Assembly (NCBI GenBank): GCA_005888395.1
Contig: VAXF01000002.1
Coordinates: 1 to 33,025 of the forward strand
Length of the DNA: 33,025 nt
DNA from: Actinomycetota bacterium
GTDB lineage: Bacteria > Actinomycetota > Acidimicrobiia > Acidimicrobiales > AC-25
Direction: 5' to 3'
Shown in pieces: positions 1 to 8,265 of the stretch (positions are counted from its first letter, which is position 1; each line of letters begins with the position of its first letter). The notes below the pieces were generated by a model that ran no database searches, was not told the DNA's origin, and saw only the letters and a list, made by a program, of their open reading frames with translations. The position numbers were made by a program, and so were the translations under genes.

Positions 1-1035
1 GAGATGCTCGGCGTGATCGGGTCGAACGGCTCGGGCAAGACCACGTTGCTCAAGTGCCTGGCCAAGATCATCGCCCCCAACTACGGCGCGGTCACGGTGC
101 ACGGCAAGGTATCGGCGCTGCTCGAGCTCGGCACGGGCTTCCAACAGGAGCTGACGGGACGCGAGAACGTCTTTCTCGCCGGCTCGATCCTCGGGCAGAG
201 CATCGCCCAGCTCCAGGCCCGCTTCGGCGACATTGTCGCCTTCAGCGGTCTCGGCGACTTCATCGACTACGCCCGCCTGGCGTTCTCGGTGGCCATCAAC
301 GTCGATCCCGAGGTGCTCCTCATCGACGAGGTGCTCGCCGTCGGCGACGAGGAGTTCCAGACCAAGTGTTACGACCGGCTCTACGAGTTCCGGCGCCAAG
401 GGGTGCCGATCGTCTTCGTAAGCCACGCGCTCGACGCGGTGCGCAACATGTGCTCGAAGGTGGCATGGCTCGACAAGGGCGAGCTCCAGATGCTCGGCGA
501 TCCTCACGACGTCGTCGACGCCTATCTCGACCGGGTCCGCCGCGACAAGCAGACCGACCCCGGCGCCCTCCGGGTGCTCGGTGAGCGCTATGGGAACCGC
601 GATATCGAGCTCACGGGCGTCGAATTCCTCGACGCCGACGGGCAGGCGAAGTCGGTCTTCGAGCCCGGCGAGCGGATGACGATGAGGTTCCGCCTCGACT
701 CCAAGGTGCAGCGCGACGACGTGGTGCTCGCGTTCAGTGTGCACCTTGCCGACGGCCACGGCATCACCGGCATCAGCACATGGACCCACGGGCACCTGCT
801 GCAGGTCGACGAGGGCCAGTCGTTCGTCGACTACGACATCGACTCACTTCCGTTCTGGCGCAACAGCTACCGAGTCACGGCCATCGTCCACGACAAGGCG
901 AGCCAGGTGACGTTCGACTGTCGCCAGCAGGAGTTCGGCTTCAACGTGATGCAGGGCGAGCTGGGGCAGGGGACCGGCATGGTCTATCTGCCGGGCTCGT
1001 GGGACCTCGACGGCCTCCGCGGGGTGAAGGAATGA
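1..1035 (+). CDS. Polysaccharide ABC exporter ATPase (Wzt/TagH type), 5' partial
   Basis: Nucleotide-binding subunit of an ABC transporter that exports a surface polysaccharide; the permease partner is presumably upstream, outside the window. The frame is open at base 1; the ATG at base 4 is internal, because family members have about 35-45 more residues before this point. Counting from that Met, Walker A (GSNGSGKTT) is at about 6-14, Walker B (VLLIDE) at 104-109, the D-loop region (VLAVGDE) just after, and the switch His at 141. Residues from about 200 to the end form the beta-rich C-terminal part seen in Wzt proteins that bind the glycan. Odd: the ABC signature segment, normally about ten residues with YSSGM between FID and the RLAF helix, is absent; FID is followed directly by YARLAFSVA. 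The stop overlaps the next start (ATGA). Family assignment is secure; activity is doubtful. Confidence 0.9.
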   Translation, partial: EMLGVIGSNGSGKTTLLKCLAKIIAPNYGAVTVHGKVSALLELGTGFQQELTGRENVFLAGSILGQSIAQLQARFGDIVAFSGLGDFIDYARLAFSVAINVDPEVLLIDEVLAVGDEEFQTKCYDRLYEFRRQGVPIVFVSHALDAVRNMCSKVAWLDKGELQMLGDPHDVVDAYLDRVRRDKQTDPGALRVLGERYGNRDIELTGVEFLDADGQAKSVFEPGERMTMRFRLDSKVQRDDVVLAFSVHLADGHGITGISTWTHGHLLQVDEGQSFVDYDIDSLPFWRNSYRVTAIVHDKASQVTFDCRQQEFGFNVMQGELGQGTGMVYLPGSWDLDGLRGVKE

Positions 1036-2303
1036 GCAAGATCGCTGTCATCGGGACCGGGTACGTCGGGTTGACGACGGGTGCCTGCTTCGCCCACCTC
1101 GGGCACCACGTGGTGTGTGCCGACATCGACGCCGACAAAGTCGAGCGACTTCGACGGGGCGAGATCCCGATCCTCGAGGCCGGCCTCGAGGAGCTCGTGC
1201 GAGCAGCCACCGATGCGGACAGGCTCTCGTTCGTGGTCGGTGCGGCGTCGGCGGTCGGGACCTGTGAGTTCGCCGTCCTCTGTCTGCCGACACCGCAGGG
1301 GCCCGATGGGTCGGCCGACCTCTCCTACATCGAGGAGGTGGCGCGTGAGATCGCGCCGCTCCTTACGAGTGAGGCGATCGTCGTCAACAAGTCGACGGTC
1401 CCGGTTGGCTCGACACGGCTCGTCGAGAGGATCCTCGGTCGCGACGACGTCATGGTCGTGTCCAATCCGGAGTTCCTGCGAGAGGGCTCCGCCGTCCACG
1501 ATTTCCTCCACCCCGACCGCATCGTGATCGGATCCGACGACCACAAGGCGGCGATCCGGGTTGCCTCCCTGTTCGAGGGAATTCAGGCCCCACTCATCGT
1601 GAGCGACCCTGCGTCGGCGGAGATGATCAAGTACGCCTCTAACTCGTTCCTCGCGGCGAAGGTCTCCTTCGTCAACGCCATCGCGAACGTGTGCGAGGCG
1701 GTCGGCGCCGACGTGCGCGACGTGATCCTCGGGATGGGCTACGACAAGCGCATCGGCTTCGAGTTCCTCAAGCCCGGCCCCGGGTGGGGAGGAAGCTGTT
1801 TTCCGAAAGACATGCTGGCGCTGATCAGGATCGCCGAGGACGCGGGCTACGACTTCGGCGTCCTCGAGGCGGTGGTCCAGGCCAACCGTGATCAGTACGA
1901 CCGCGTCGCCGCAAAGGTCGCGCGAGCGGCGGGGGGGTCGCTCGCCGGTTCGACCATTGCAGTGTGGGGCCTCACGTTCAAGGCTCGCACCGACGACACG
2001 CGACACTCGCCCGCGCTCGAGGTCATCGCCCGGCTTCTGTCGGGTGGTGCCCGCGTGCAGGCCTTCGACCCGGCTGTTCGGCACGATCTCGAGGGAATCG
2101 ACGTACGGAAGGACGCCTACGCCGCCTGCGAGGGAGCGACCGTGCTGGCGGTGCTGACAGAGAGGGACGAGTTCCGCTGGCTGGACTTCGACAAGGTCGC
2201 GGCCGTGATGGCGCGCCCGGCCATCGTTGACGCTCGCAACCTGCTCGACCCGACCGCGCTCCGGCGCCGCGGGTTCAGCTACGAAGGAGTCGGCCGGGCG
2301 TGA
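1032..2303 (+). CDS. ugd: UDP-glucose 6-dehydrogenase
   Basis: Oxidises UDP-glucose to UDP-glucuronate with NAD, giving the precursor for acidic sugars and for the decarboxylase encoded next. The 423-residue protein opens with the Rossmann motif GTGYVG, carries the STVPVGS and NPEFLREG motifs, and has the catalytic Cys at about residue 256 in GWGGSCFPKD; the length is normal for the family. The ATG at 1032 overlaps the stop of the exporter ATPase. An upstream in-frame start at 780 is possible on paper, but it would add 84 residues of shadow sequence before the Rossmann motif, so I reject it. The stop overlaps the next GTG, so translation is probably coupled along the operon. Confidence 0.96.
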   Translation: MSKIAVIGTGYVGLTTGACFAHLGHHVVCADIDADKVERLRRGEIPILEAGLEELVRAATDADRLSFVVGAASAVGTCEFAVLCLPTPQGPDGSADLSYIEEVAREIAPLLTSEAIVVNKSTVPVGSTRLVERILGRDDVMVVSNPEFLREGSAVHDFLHPDRIVIGSDDHKAAIRVASLFEGIQAPLIVSDPASAEMIKYASNSFLAAKVSFVNAIANVCEAVGADVRDVILGMGYDKRIGFEFLKPGPGWGGSCFPKDMLALIRIAEDAGYDFGVLEAVVQANRDQYDRVAAKVARAAGGSLAGSTIAVWGLTFKARTDDTRHSPALEVIARLLSGGARVQAFDPAVRHDLEGIDVRKDAYAACEGATVLAVLTERDEFRWLDFDKVAAVMARPAIVDARNLLDPTALRRRGFSYEGVGRA

Positions 2304-3244
2304 GGACCGTCGTCACCGGTGCCGCAGGGTTCATCGGCTCGCACCTCTCTCGCGCCCTCCTCGACCGCGGCGACGAGGTCGTCGGACTCGACAATCTCCT
2401 CACGGGCTCGCTCGACAACGTTGCCGACATCTTCGGCCGGTCAGGTTTCAGCTTCGTCGACTACGACGTCACCAACTTCGTGCACATTGCCGGTCCCGTG
2501 GACGCGGTCCTGCATTTCGCCAGCCCGGCGTCGCCCAAGGACTACCTCGAGCACCCGATCAAGACCCTGAAGGTCGGCAGCCTCGGCACGCACAAGACCC
2601 TGGGGCTGGCCAAGGACAAGGGCGCCCGGTACTTGTTGGCGTCGACGAGCGAGGTGTACGGCGACCCGCAGGTGCATCCCCAGACCGAGGACTACTGGGG
2701 ACACGTGAACCCTGTCGGACCACGCGGTGTCTACGACGAGGCCAAGCGGTTCGCCGAGGCGATGGCCATGGCGTACCACCGCTACCACGGCGTCGACGTG
2801 CGAATCGTGCGCATCTTCAACACGTACGGCCCCGGGATGCGACCGTCGGACGGGCGAGTGGTGTCGAACTTCCTCGTGCAGGCGCTCGACGGCAAGCCGC
2901 TCACCGTCTACGGCGACGGTAATCAGACCCGCAGCTTCTGCTATGTCGACGACGAGGTGCGCGGCATCATCGCCCTGCTCGACTCCGACTACGTCGGGCC
3001 GGTGAACGTCGGCAACCCGAACGAGTTCACGGTGCGCGACCTCGCCGGCCTCGTGCTCGAGGTCACCGGCTCGCCGTCGGAGATCGTCCACGAGCCGCTG
3101 CCCGTCGACGACCCGGCCGTCAGGCGCCCCGACATCTCGCTCGCCCGGCGCGTGCTGGGGTGGGAGCCGGCCGTGGAGCTGCGCGAGGGCCTCGCCCGTA
3201 CCGCGGAGTACTTCCGGCGCGGGTTGGGAGCGCCGGGTGGCTGA
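2300..3244 (+). CDS. uxs: UDP-glucuronate decarboxylase (UDP-xylose synthase), SDR family
   Basis: Extended short-chain dehydrogenase of 314 residues that converts UDP-glucuronate to UDP-xylose, directly downstream of the enzyme that makes its substrate. It has the GAAGFIGSHL NAD-binding motif at the N-terminus, the HFASPASP segment and the EVYGDP motif typical of UXS proteins, and the catalytic Tyr145/Lys149 pair in VYDEAKR. The RSFCYVDD segment and C-terminal substrate domain are intact. The GTG start overlaps the stop of ugd by 4 bases. Another NDP-sugar epimerase activity is possible, but both motifs and gene order favour UXS. A UDP-xylose or xylose-derived sugar in the exported glycan is an inference. 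Confidence 0.9.
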   Translation: MRTVVTGAAGFIGSHLSRALLDRGDEVVGLDNLLTGSLDNVADIFGRSGFSFVDYDVTNFVHIAGPVDAVLHFASPASPKDYLEHPIKTLKVGSLGTHKTLGLAKDKGARYLLASTSEVYGDPQVHPQTEDYWGHVNPVGPRGVYDEAKRFAEAMAMAYHRYHGVDVRIVRIFNTYGPGMRPSDGRVVSNFLVQALDGKPLTVYGDGNQTRSFCYVDDEVRGIIALLDSDYVGPVNVGNPNEFTVRDLAGLVLEVTGSPSEIVHEPLPVDDPAVRRPDISLARRVLGWEPAVELREGLARTAEYFRRGLGAPGG

Positions 3245-3959
3245 CGAGACGGCGGAAGGCCGTCGCTACCGCACCCTGTCGGTCATCGTGCCCGTCTTCA
3301 ACGAGCGCAACACGGTGGCCGAGATCCTGAGGCGGATGCGCAGGGTCGAGCTGCCCGTCGACCTCGAGGTCGTGGTCGTCGACGACGCGTCGTCGGACGG
3401 CACCGACAAGGTCCTCGACACCCTGGAGGACTCGACCGTTCGGGTGGTGCGCCATCCCGTGAACCGGGGCAAGGGAGCAGCCGTCCGCACCGGCCTGGCC
3501 TACGCCCGAGGCGACCTCGTGCTCGTCCAGGACGCCGACCTCGAGTACGACCCGGAGGACTGGCCGCGACTATTGGCCCCGATCCTGAAGGGAAAGGCGC
3601 GCGTCGTCTACGGCAGCCGCTTCACGGGCGAGCGCAAGAACATGCTCTTCCTGCATTGGGTCGGCAACCGGTTCCTGTCGCTCGTCACGAACGTCCTCTA
3701 CAACACGACGCTGTCCGACATGGAGACGTGCTACAAGCTCTTCGACCGCCAGGTGCTCGAGGGCATTACCATCACCTCGAACCGCTTCGACTTCGAGCCG
3801 GAGATCACGGCCAAGGTGCTGCGCCGGGGTCATCGCATCTACGAGGTCCCTATCTCCTATAGCGGCCGGGAGTTCCACGAGGGGAAGAAGATCACGTGGC
3901 GCGACGGGATCAGGGCGCTGACCACGCTCGTGCGCGAGCGGTTCCGGAAGCCAGGTTGA
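3237..3959 (+). CDS. GT2 glycosyltransferase, polyprenyl-phosphate sugar synthase-like
   Basis: Soluble 240-residue family 2 glycosyltransferase resembling dolichol-phosphate mannose synthases. The N-terminus VIVPVFNERNTV is followed by the DDASSDGT nucleotide-binding motif and QDADLEYDPED, which holds the metal-binding DxD. The middle part (SDMETCYKLF, then NRFDFEPEITAKVL) is typical of the DPM1/GtrB group. No C-terminal membrane segment is present, unlike GtrB proteins. It probably loads a sugar onto polyprenyl phosphate for use outside the membrane, but donor and acceptor cannot be read from the sequence. The GTG start overlaps the uxs gene by 8 bases, and the stop shares one base with the next ATG. 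Confidence 0.88.
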   Translation: MADETAEGRRYRTLSVIVPVFNERNTVAEILRRMRRVELPVDLEVVVVDDASSDGTDKVLDTLEDSTVRVVRHPVNRGKGAAVRTGLAYARGDLVLVQDADLEYDPEDWPRLLAPILKGKARVVYGSRFTGERKNMLFLHWVGNRFLSLVTNVLYNTTLSDMETCYKLFDRQVLEGITITSNRFDFEPEITAKVLRRGHRIYEVPISYSGREFHEGKKITWRDGIRALTTLVRERFRKPG

Positions 3960-4816
3960 TGCTGAGCGCGGTCGTCGTCAACCACAACGCGCGCGACTAC
4001 CTTCTCGGCTGCGTGCGCAGCCTGCGCGCCGACGGCATCGAGGAGATCGTGGTTGCCGACAACGACTCGCACGACGGGTCCGCGGACGCCCTGCGTGCTG
4101 TCGACGCCGACGTCCGGATCCTGTCCACCGGCGCGAACCTCGGCTTTGGCGCCGCCGCCAACCGCGCGTTCGCGCTCACGACGGGCGAGTTCGTCGCCAT
4201 CATGAACCCCGACCTCGTCGTGGAGCCCGGCACGATCAAGACACTGGTCGACGCGCTCGAGCACGACCCCGCCCTGGCCGTCGTGGGGCCGCGGATCGAG
4301 AACGCCGACGGCTCGTGGTACCCCTCGGCGCGGACCTTCCCGGCGCTCGGCGACGCCCTCGGCCACGCCTTCCTGCAGTTCGTGGTCCCGGGGAATCGCT
4401 TCAGCCGCCGGTACAAGATGCTCGACTGGGACCACGCCGTCGCCCGCAGGGTCGACTGGGTGGCGGGCACGTTCATGGTCGTGCGGCGCGACGCCTTCGC
4501 CGCGGCCGGCGGCTTCGACGAGGCCTACTTCATGTACGTCGAGGACGTCGACCTCTGCTGGCGGCTCCGACGGCGCGGGTGGCACGTCGGGTACGAGCCG
4601 GCGGCGCGCGTGATGCACGTGATCGGCGTGTCGAGCGAACTGGCGCCGTACCGCATGATCGTCGCCCACCACCGTTCGTTGTTCCGCTTCGGGGTCAAGA
4701 CATATTCGGGCCCGCGCCGAGCGCTGCTCCCACTCGTCGCGCTCGGCCTGGCCGCCCGAGCCGCGCTCGCCTGCATCCAGCGCGCCCTCCGCAAACGACC
4801 CCCAGCCGCTCCTTAG
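3959..4816 (+). CDS. GT2 glycosyltransferase, rhamnosyltransferase-like
   Basis: A 285-residue family 2 glycosyltransferase of the WbbL/rhamnosyltransferase-like group, which transfers a sugar from a nucleotide donor to a lipid-linked glycan at the cytoplasmic face. It starts with AVVVNHNARDYL, has the ADNDSHDGS motif, the NLGFGAAANRAF loop, and MNPDLVVEP with the DxD-equivalent. FMYVEDVDLCWRLRRRGW matches the acidic ED-D-R catalytic segment of the group. The C-terminus has a hydrophobic stretch near residues 255-275 and a basic tail, suggesting peripheral membrane attachment. The ATG at 3959 shares a base with the preceding stop. Specificity is unknown. This is the last gene of the first operon. 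Confidence 0.9.
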   Translation: MLSAVVVNHNARDYLLGCVRSLRADGIEEIVVADNDSHDGSADALRAVDADVRILSTGANLGFGAAANRAFALTTGEFVAIMNPDLVVEPGTIKTLVDALEHDPALAVVGPRIENADGSWYPSARTFPALGDALGHAFLQFVVPGNRFSRRYKMLDWDHAVARRVDWVAGTFMVVRRDAFAAAGGFDEAYFMYVEDVDLCWRLRRRGWHVGYEPAARVMHVIGVSSELAPYRMIVAHHRSLFRFGVKTYSGPRRALLPLVALGLAARAALACIQRALRKRPPAAP

Positions 4817-4831
4817 CTTCGGGCGGGCTCC

Positions 4832-4839
4832 GGTAGGGT
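4832..4839 (+). promoter_or_regulatory. Candidate -10 box GGTAGGGT
   Basis: TAGGGT at 4834-4839 fits the actinobacterial TANNNT -10 pattern and lies 9 bases before the ATG at 4849. The transcript would therefore have almost no leader. No convincing -35 box is visible. The same GGTAGSST string recurs before other genes here (see 12583, 16678 and 19978). Confidence 0.45.
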
Positions 4840-4848
4840 GGCGGCCCG

Positions 4849-5601
4849 ATGGGAAAGGCGTCGTCCACGAAGAAGGTCGCGCGCGCCGCCCGCACGGGCG
4901 GCGGGCGTACGGCGCGCGGCACCGGGGGATCACTGGTGTGGCCGGCGCTGATCGGTGTCGTGGTGGTGGTCGGCGTGATCCTCATCGGCATCTCGCGCAG
5001 CGAGATCAGCGGCGCCTCCACGCCGCCGCGCATCGGCAAGGACCACTGGCACGCGGCGATCGGCTTCTACGCCTGCGACCACTACCTCCCGAACGAGGCC
5101 CAGTTCGAGAACAGCGAGGGCCTGCACACCCACGGTGACGGGCTCATCCACCTCCACCCGTTCTCGTCCGCGGTCGCGGGCAAGAACGCCACGCTCGGCA
5201 AGTACTTCGAGCTCGCCGGCATCAAGTACTCGTCGACCGAGGCGGTCTTCGGCAACACGACGCTGCGGGACGGCGCCAAGTGCGGGTCGAAGAAGGGCGT
5301 GCTCCAGACGCTGCTCAACGGCAAGGTGGTGGCCGACCCCAACAGCCTTCCGCTGAAGCAGGGGCAGGTGATCGTGGTCGCCCTGGCGCCGAAGGGCGCG
5401 ACCATCCCGCCGCCTCCGTCCGCGGCCACGCTCCAGACGCCGAGCGACCTCCAGCCCTCGTCGAGCTCGACCGTGCCACTGCAGAGCCCGACGTCGGCGC
5501 CGTCCTCCACGCCGTCCTCGTCTCCGCCCTCTTCCTCTCCGCCCTCCTCGTCGGCACCGACGTCGGCGCCCCCGTCCTCGCCGACGAGCTCCAAGGGTTG
5601 A
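4849..5601 (+). CDS. Membrane-anchored His-rich protein with Ser/Pro tail, unknown function
   Basis: A 250-residue protein with a basic N-terminus (about 1-27), one transmembrane segment at about 29-48 (LVWPALIGVVVVVGVILIGI), and an outside domain at about 60-185. That domain is rich in His: HWHAAIGFYACDHY, then HTHGDGLIHLHPF, and it has two Cys. From about 187 the protein is a low-complexity Ser/Thr/Pro tail, likely a wall-spanning spacer. The His clusters could bind a metal, but nothing here shows an enzyme. I recognise it only as a type of actinobacterial anchored protein. A -10-like TAGGGT lies 9 bases before the ATG, and no Shine-Dalgarno sequence is visible. Its stop overlaps the next gene's TTG start. 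Confidence 0.82.
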   Translation: MGKASSTKKVARAARTGGGRTARGTGGSLVWPALIGVVVVVGVILIGISRSEISGASTPPRIGKDHWHAAIGFYACDHYLPNEAQFENSEGLHTHGDGLIHLHPFSSAVAGKNATLGKYFELAGIKYSSTEAVFGNTTLRDGAKCGSKKGVLQTLLNGKVVADPNSLPLKQGQVIVVALAPKGATIPPPPSAATLQTPSDLQPSSSSTVPLQSPTSAPSSTPSSSPPSSSPPSSSAPTSAPPSSPTSSKG

Positions 5602-6632
5602 TAGCGGTCGTCCTGGTGGGCGGCGAGGGCACGCGCCTTCGCCCCCTCACGCTGACGACCCCCAAGCAGCTGCTCCCGATCGCCGAGGTGACGATGATCG
5701 AGCGCGTGCTCGGGCATCTCGCAGGGCACGGCGTCGAGAAGGCGGTGCTGTCGATGGGGTACCGGCCCGACGCGTTTCTCGCCGCCTTTCCCGGCGACCG
5801 GTGTGCGGGCGTGGCCCTCACCTACGCCGTGGAGCCCGAGCCTCTCGACACCGCGGGGGCCATCGCCTTCGCCGCCCGTCATGCCTCTGTCGCCGACACC
5901 TTCCTCGCGGTCAACGGCGACGTCCTCACCGATCTCGACGTGGGGTCACTCGTCGAGTTCCATCGCCAGCGCGCGGCAACCGCGACGATCCATCTCACCC
6001 CTGTCGAGGACCCCTCGGCCTACGGCGTCGTGCTGACCGCCGCCGACGGGCGCGTGGTCACCTTCATCGAGAAGCCGGCGGCTGGAGAGGCGGCGACCAA
6101 CCTGGTCAACGCAGGCACCTACGTGCTCGAGCCGTCGGTCGTCGACCGCATCCCTGCCGGGCACCGGGTCTCCATCGAGCGCGACACCTTCCCCGCCCTC
6201 GTTGCCGAAGCGAAGGTGTTCGCCATGGCCTCCGCCGGCTACTGGCTCGACGCCGGCACCCCTGCCACCTACCTGCGGGCCAACCTCGACGCCATCCGCA
6301 GAGCGACGCCGCCCGCTCCCGGCGCCCGGCGAGGCGACAGCGGCGTCTGGACCGTGGGCCGTCCGGTGATCGACGGCGACCTCATCGCGCCGGCGCTCGT
6401 GGGTGACGCCGCTTTCGTTGCCGGCGAGGCGCGCGTGGAGGACGCGGTCGTCGGCGCGGGAGCGCGCGTGCTCGCCGGCGCTCGCGTGACGCGTTCGGTC
6501 CTGCTCCCCGGGGCCGTGGTGGGCGCCCGGGCGACGGTGACGGGCGCGGTCGTCGGCGAGGGGGCGGCCGTGGCCGAGTCGACGACGGTGGCGGAGGGCT
6601 GTCTCGTCGCCGGCGGGAGCCGCGTCGAGTGA
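5598..6632 (+). CDS. Sugar-1-phosphate nucleotidyltransferase (ManC/RmlA2-like)
   Basis: Nucleotidyltransferase of about 344 residues making an NDP-sugar, most likely GDP-mannose from mannose-1-phosphate. The N-terminus IAVVLVGGEGTRLRPLT followed by PKQLLPI is the family signature; EPLDTAGAI and NGDVLTDLD form the sugar and metal sites, and FIEKP and GYWLDAGTP follow. From about residue 240 a left-handed beta-helix tail is suggested by repeated hydrophobic hexapeptides (VVGAGARVLAGARV and similar). The frame is open far upstream, but only the TTG at 5598, overlapping the preceding TGA, gives a normal N-terminus. In mycobacteria a related gene also lies near the F420 genes fbiA/fbiB. Glucose-1-phosphate thymidylyl- or uridylyltransferase activity cannot be excluded. 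Confidence 0.88.
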   Translation: MIAVVLVGGEGTRLRPLTLTTPKQLLPIAEVTMIERVLGHLAGHGVEKAVLSMGYRPDAFLAAFPGDRCAGVALTYAVEPEPLDTAGAIAFAARHASVADTFLAVNGDVLTDLDVGSLVEFHRQRAATATIHLTPVEDPSAYGVVLTAADGRVVTFIEKPAAGEAATNLVNAGTYVLEPSVVDRIPAGHRVSIERDTFPALVAEAKVFAMASAGYWLDAGTPATYLRANLDAIRRATPPAPGARRGDSGVWTVGRPVIDGDLIAPALVGDAAFVAGEARVEDAVVGAGARVLAGARVTRSVLLPGAVVGARATVTGAVVGEGAAVAESTTVAEGCLVAGGSRVE

Positions 6633-7576
6633 AGACGCTCGTCACGGGCGGCGCCGGCTTCATCGGCTCGACGCTCGTCGATCGCCTGCTCGCCGAGGGC
6701 CACACGGTCGACGCCATCGACGACCTGTCGACGGGCTCGCTGGGCAATCTCGCCGACGCCCGGGCGCAGAGCCAGCGGCGCTTCACGTTCCACCGCTTCG
6801 ACATCCGTGGGCCCGACGTCGTCGACCTGATCGCCCACCGTCGCCCAGAGGTCATCTTCCACCTGGCGGCGCAGGCCGACGTGCGCCTCTCGGTCGCGCG
6901 ACCGACGTTCGACGCCGAGGTCAACGTCCTGGGCTCGCTCCACGTGCTCGAGGGGGCCCGCGCCGCGGGCACGGCCAAGGTCGTGTTCGCGTCGAGCGGC
7001 GGGACGATCTACGGCGAGCCCGAGCATCTCCCGATCCGCGAGTCGCACCCGCAGCGTCCTCTCTCGCCGTACGGCGTCGCCAAGAAGGCAGTCGGCGACT
7101 ACCTCGTGGCCTACCGAGAGCTGCACCAGCTCGAGTTCACGTCGCTCGCCCTCGCCAACGTCTACGGGCCGCGACAGGATCCCAACGGCGAGGCCGGCGT
7201 GGTCGCGATCTTCGCCGCCCGGCTGCTGGCCGGGCTCTCGTGCACCGTCTTCGGTGACGGCCGCCAAACGCGCGACTTCGTCTACGTCGACGATGTGGCC
7301 GACGCGTTTGCACGCGCCGCGACCCGGGGTGGCGGTCTGCTCCTCAACATCGGCACTGGCGTCGAGACCTCGGTGAACGAGCTGTACCGCGTGATGGCGT
7401 CGAGCGCGGGGGTGAGCGACCCGCCCGTGCGCGCGCCGGCGCGCGCCGGCGAGCTGTTGCGTTCGGTGCTCGACCCGGGCCGGGCGGGCATCCACCTGGG
7501 CTGGAAGCCCTGGACGACCGTCGAGGAGGGGACGGCCCAGGTCCTGCGCTGGTTCGCGTCGCAGAAGACGCGTTAG
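6629..7576 (+). CDS. galE: NAD-dependent NDP-sugar epimerase, UDP-glucose 4-epimerase-like
   Basis: Extended SDR enzyme of 315 residues that interconverts UDP-glucose and UDP-galactose or a related pair. It has TGGAGFIGSTL at the N-terminus, the HLAAQADVRLSV segment, SSGGTIYGEP, and catalytic Tyr148/Lys152 in SPYGVAKK. The TRDFVYVDDVADA motif and C-terminal substrate domain are complete. The GTG start overlaps the preceding stop. The stop TAG overlaps the TAA of cofE on the other strand, so the two genes converge with no spacer. The gene symbol follows the general family; exact substrate is not proven. Confidence 0.88.
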   Translation: MKTLVTGGAGFIGSTLVDRLLAEGHTVDAIDDLSTGSLGNLADARAQSQRRFTFHRFDIRGPDVVDLIAHRRPEVIFHLAAQADVRLSVARPTFDAEVNVLGSLHVLEGARAAGTAKVVFASSGGTIYGEPEHLPIRESHPQRPLSPYGVAKKAVGDYLVAYRELHQLEFTSLALANVYGPRQDPNGEAGVVAIFAARLLAGLSCTVFGDGRQTRDFVYVDDVADAFARAATRGGGLLLNIGTGVETSVNELYRVMASSAGVSDPPVRAPARAGELLRSVLDPGRAGIHLGWKPWTTVEEGTAQVLRWFASQKTR

Positions 7577-8265
7577 CGGAACAGGTCCTCGGCGGGCGGG
7601 CGCACGATCTCGGCGCGCACCGACGACTCGCGGAACCAGCCGTCGTCGACGCCGCGCACGATCGCCACGGGCACGCCCCCCGCCTTGCCCATGGCCAGCT
7701 CGGCCGCGCCGGCGAGCTGGTCCGCGATCGCCACCTCCGTCGCCTCGAGCACCCGGCCACCCGCGTCGCGGGTGCCGCGGAGGTCGACGATCGCGGCGAT
7801 GCCCGCGCAGCCGATGGCCACGTCGGTCACGCCGCGGCGCCACGCCCGGCCGAACGAGTCCGACACGATGACGCCCGTGTCGACGCCGCCGCGGGCGCGG
7901 ATGCCGTCCCGGATCCGGCGGGCGGACCGATCGGGGTCGAGGGGGAGCACCGCGGCCTGCCCGGGCGGCATGTTGGAGAGGTCGACACCGGCGTTGGCGC
8001 AGACGAACCCGTGGCGGGTCTCGCTGATGATCAGCTCGTCGCGTCGGCGCAGGACTCGCACCGACTCTCGCTCGACGAGCTCGCGCCGGGCGTCCTCGTC
8101 GTCTCCCGTCAGCTCTTCGACCCGACCCTCGGCCTTCGACACGATCTTCTGGGTCACGACCACGACGTCGTGATGGCGCAGGTCGGCCCGTTCGCACACG
8201 AGCGCGGCGATCTCGTCGCCGGGCCGGATCTCGGGCATGCCCCCGACCGCCACGATCTCGATCAC
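7573..8265 (-). CDS. cofE: Coenzyme F420-0:L-glutamate ligase, single-domain CofE
   Basis: Adds glutamate residues to F420-0 (or its dehydro form) using GTP, the last steps of F420 synthesis. The 230-residue product shows CofE motifs: TQKIVSKAEGRV near the N-terminus, SETRHGFVCANAGVDLSN, and the SDSFGRAWRRGVTDVAIG segment. It lacks the C-terminal nitroreductase-like FMN domain found in the two-domain mycobacterial FbiB, so reduction of dehydro-F420-0 would need a separate protein. The GTG start at 8265 overlaps the cofD stop (GTGA), implying coupled translation. A longer frame upstream lies inside cofD and is rejected because it would be shadow sequence. Confidence 0.92.
   Translation of the reverse strand: MIEIVAVGGMPEIRPGDEIAALVCERADLRHHDVVVVTQKIVSKAEGRVEELTGDDEDARRELVERESVRVLRRRDELIISETRHGFVCANAGVDLSNMPPGQAAVLPLDPDRSARRIRDGIRARGGVDTGVIVSDSFGRAWRRGVTDVAIGCAGIAAIVDLRGTRDAGGRVLEATEVAIADQLAGAAELAMGKAGGVPVAIVRGVDDGWFRESSVRAEIVRPPAEDLFR

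Noticed and set aside
984..2084. 366-codon minus-strand open frame within ugd
   Set aside because: Antisense to a gene with complete catalytic motifs; no recognisable domain.
7430..7456. Two copies of GCGCGCCGGC in the epimerase gene
   Set aside because: Short GC-only repeat in a coding region of ordinary composition; no sign of function.
6269..8197. 642-codon minus-strand open frame
   Set aside because: It runs antisense through the nucleotidyltransferase and epimerase genes and into cofE in another frame. The product is Arg/Pro/Gly-rich with no domain, as expected for shadow frames in GC-rich DNA.
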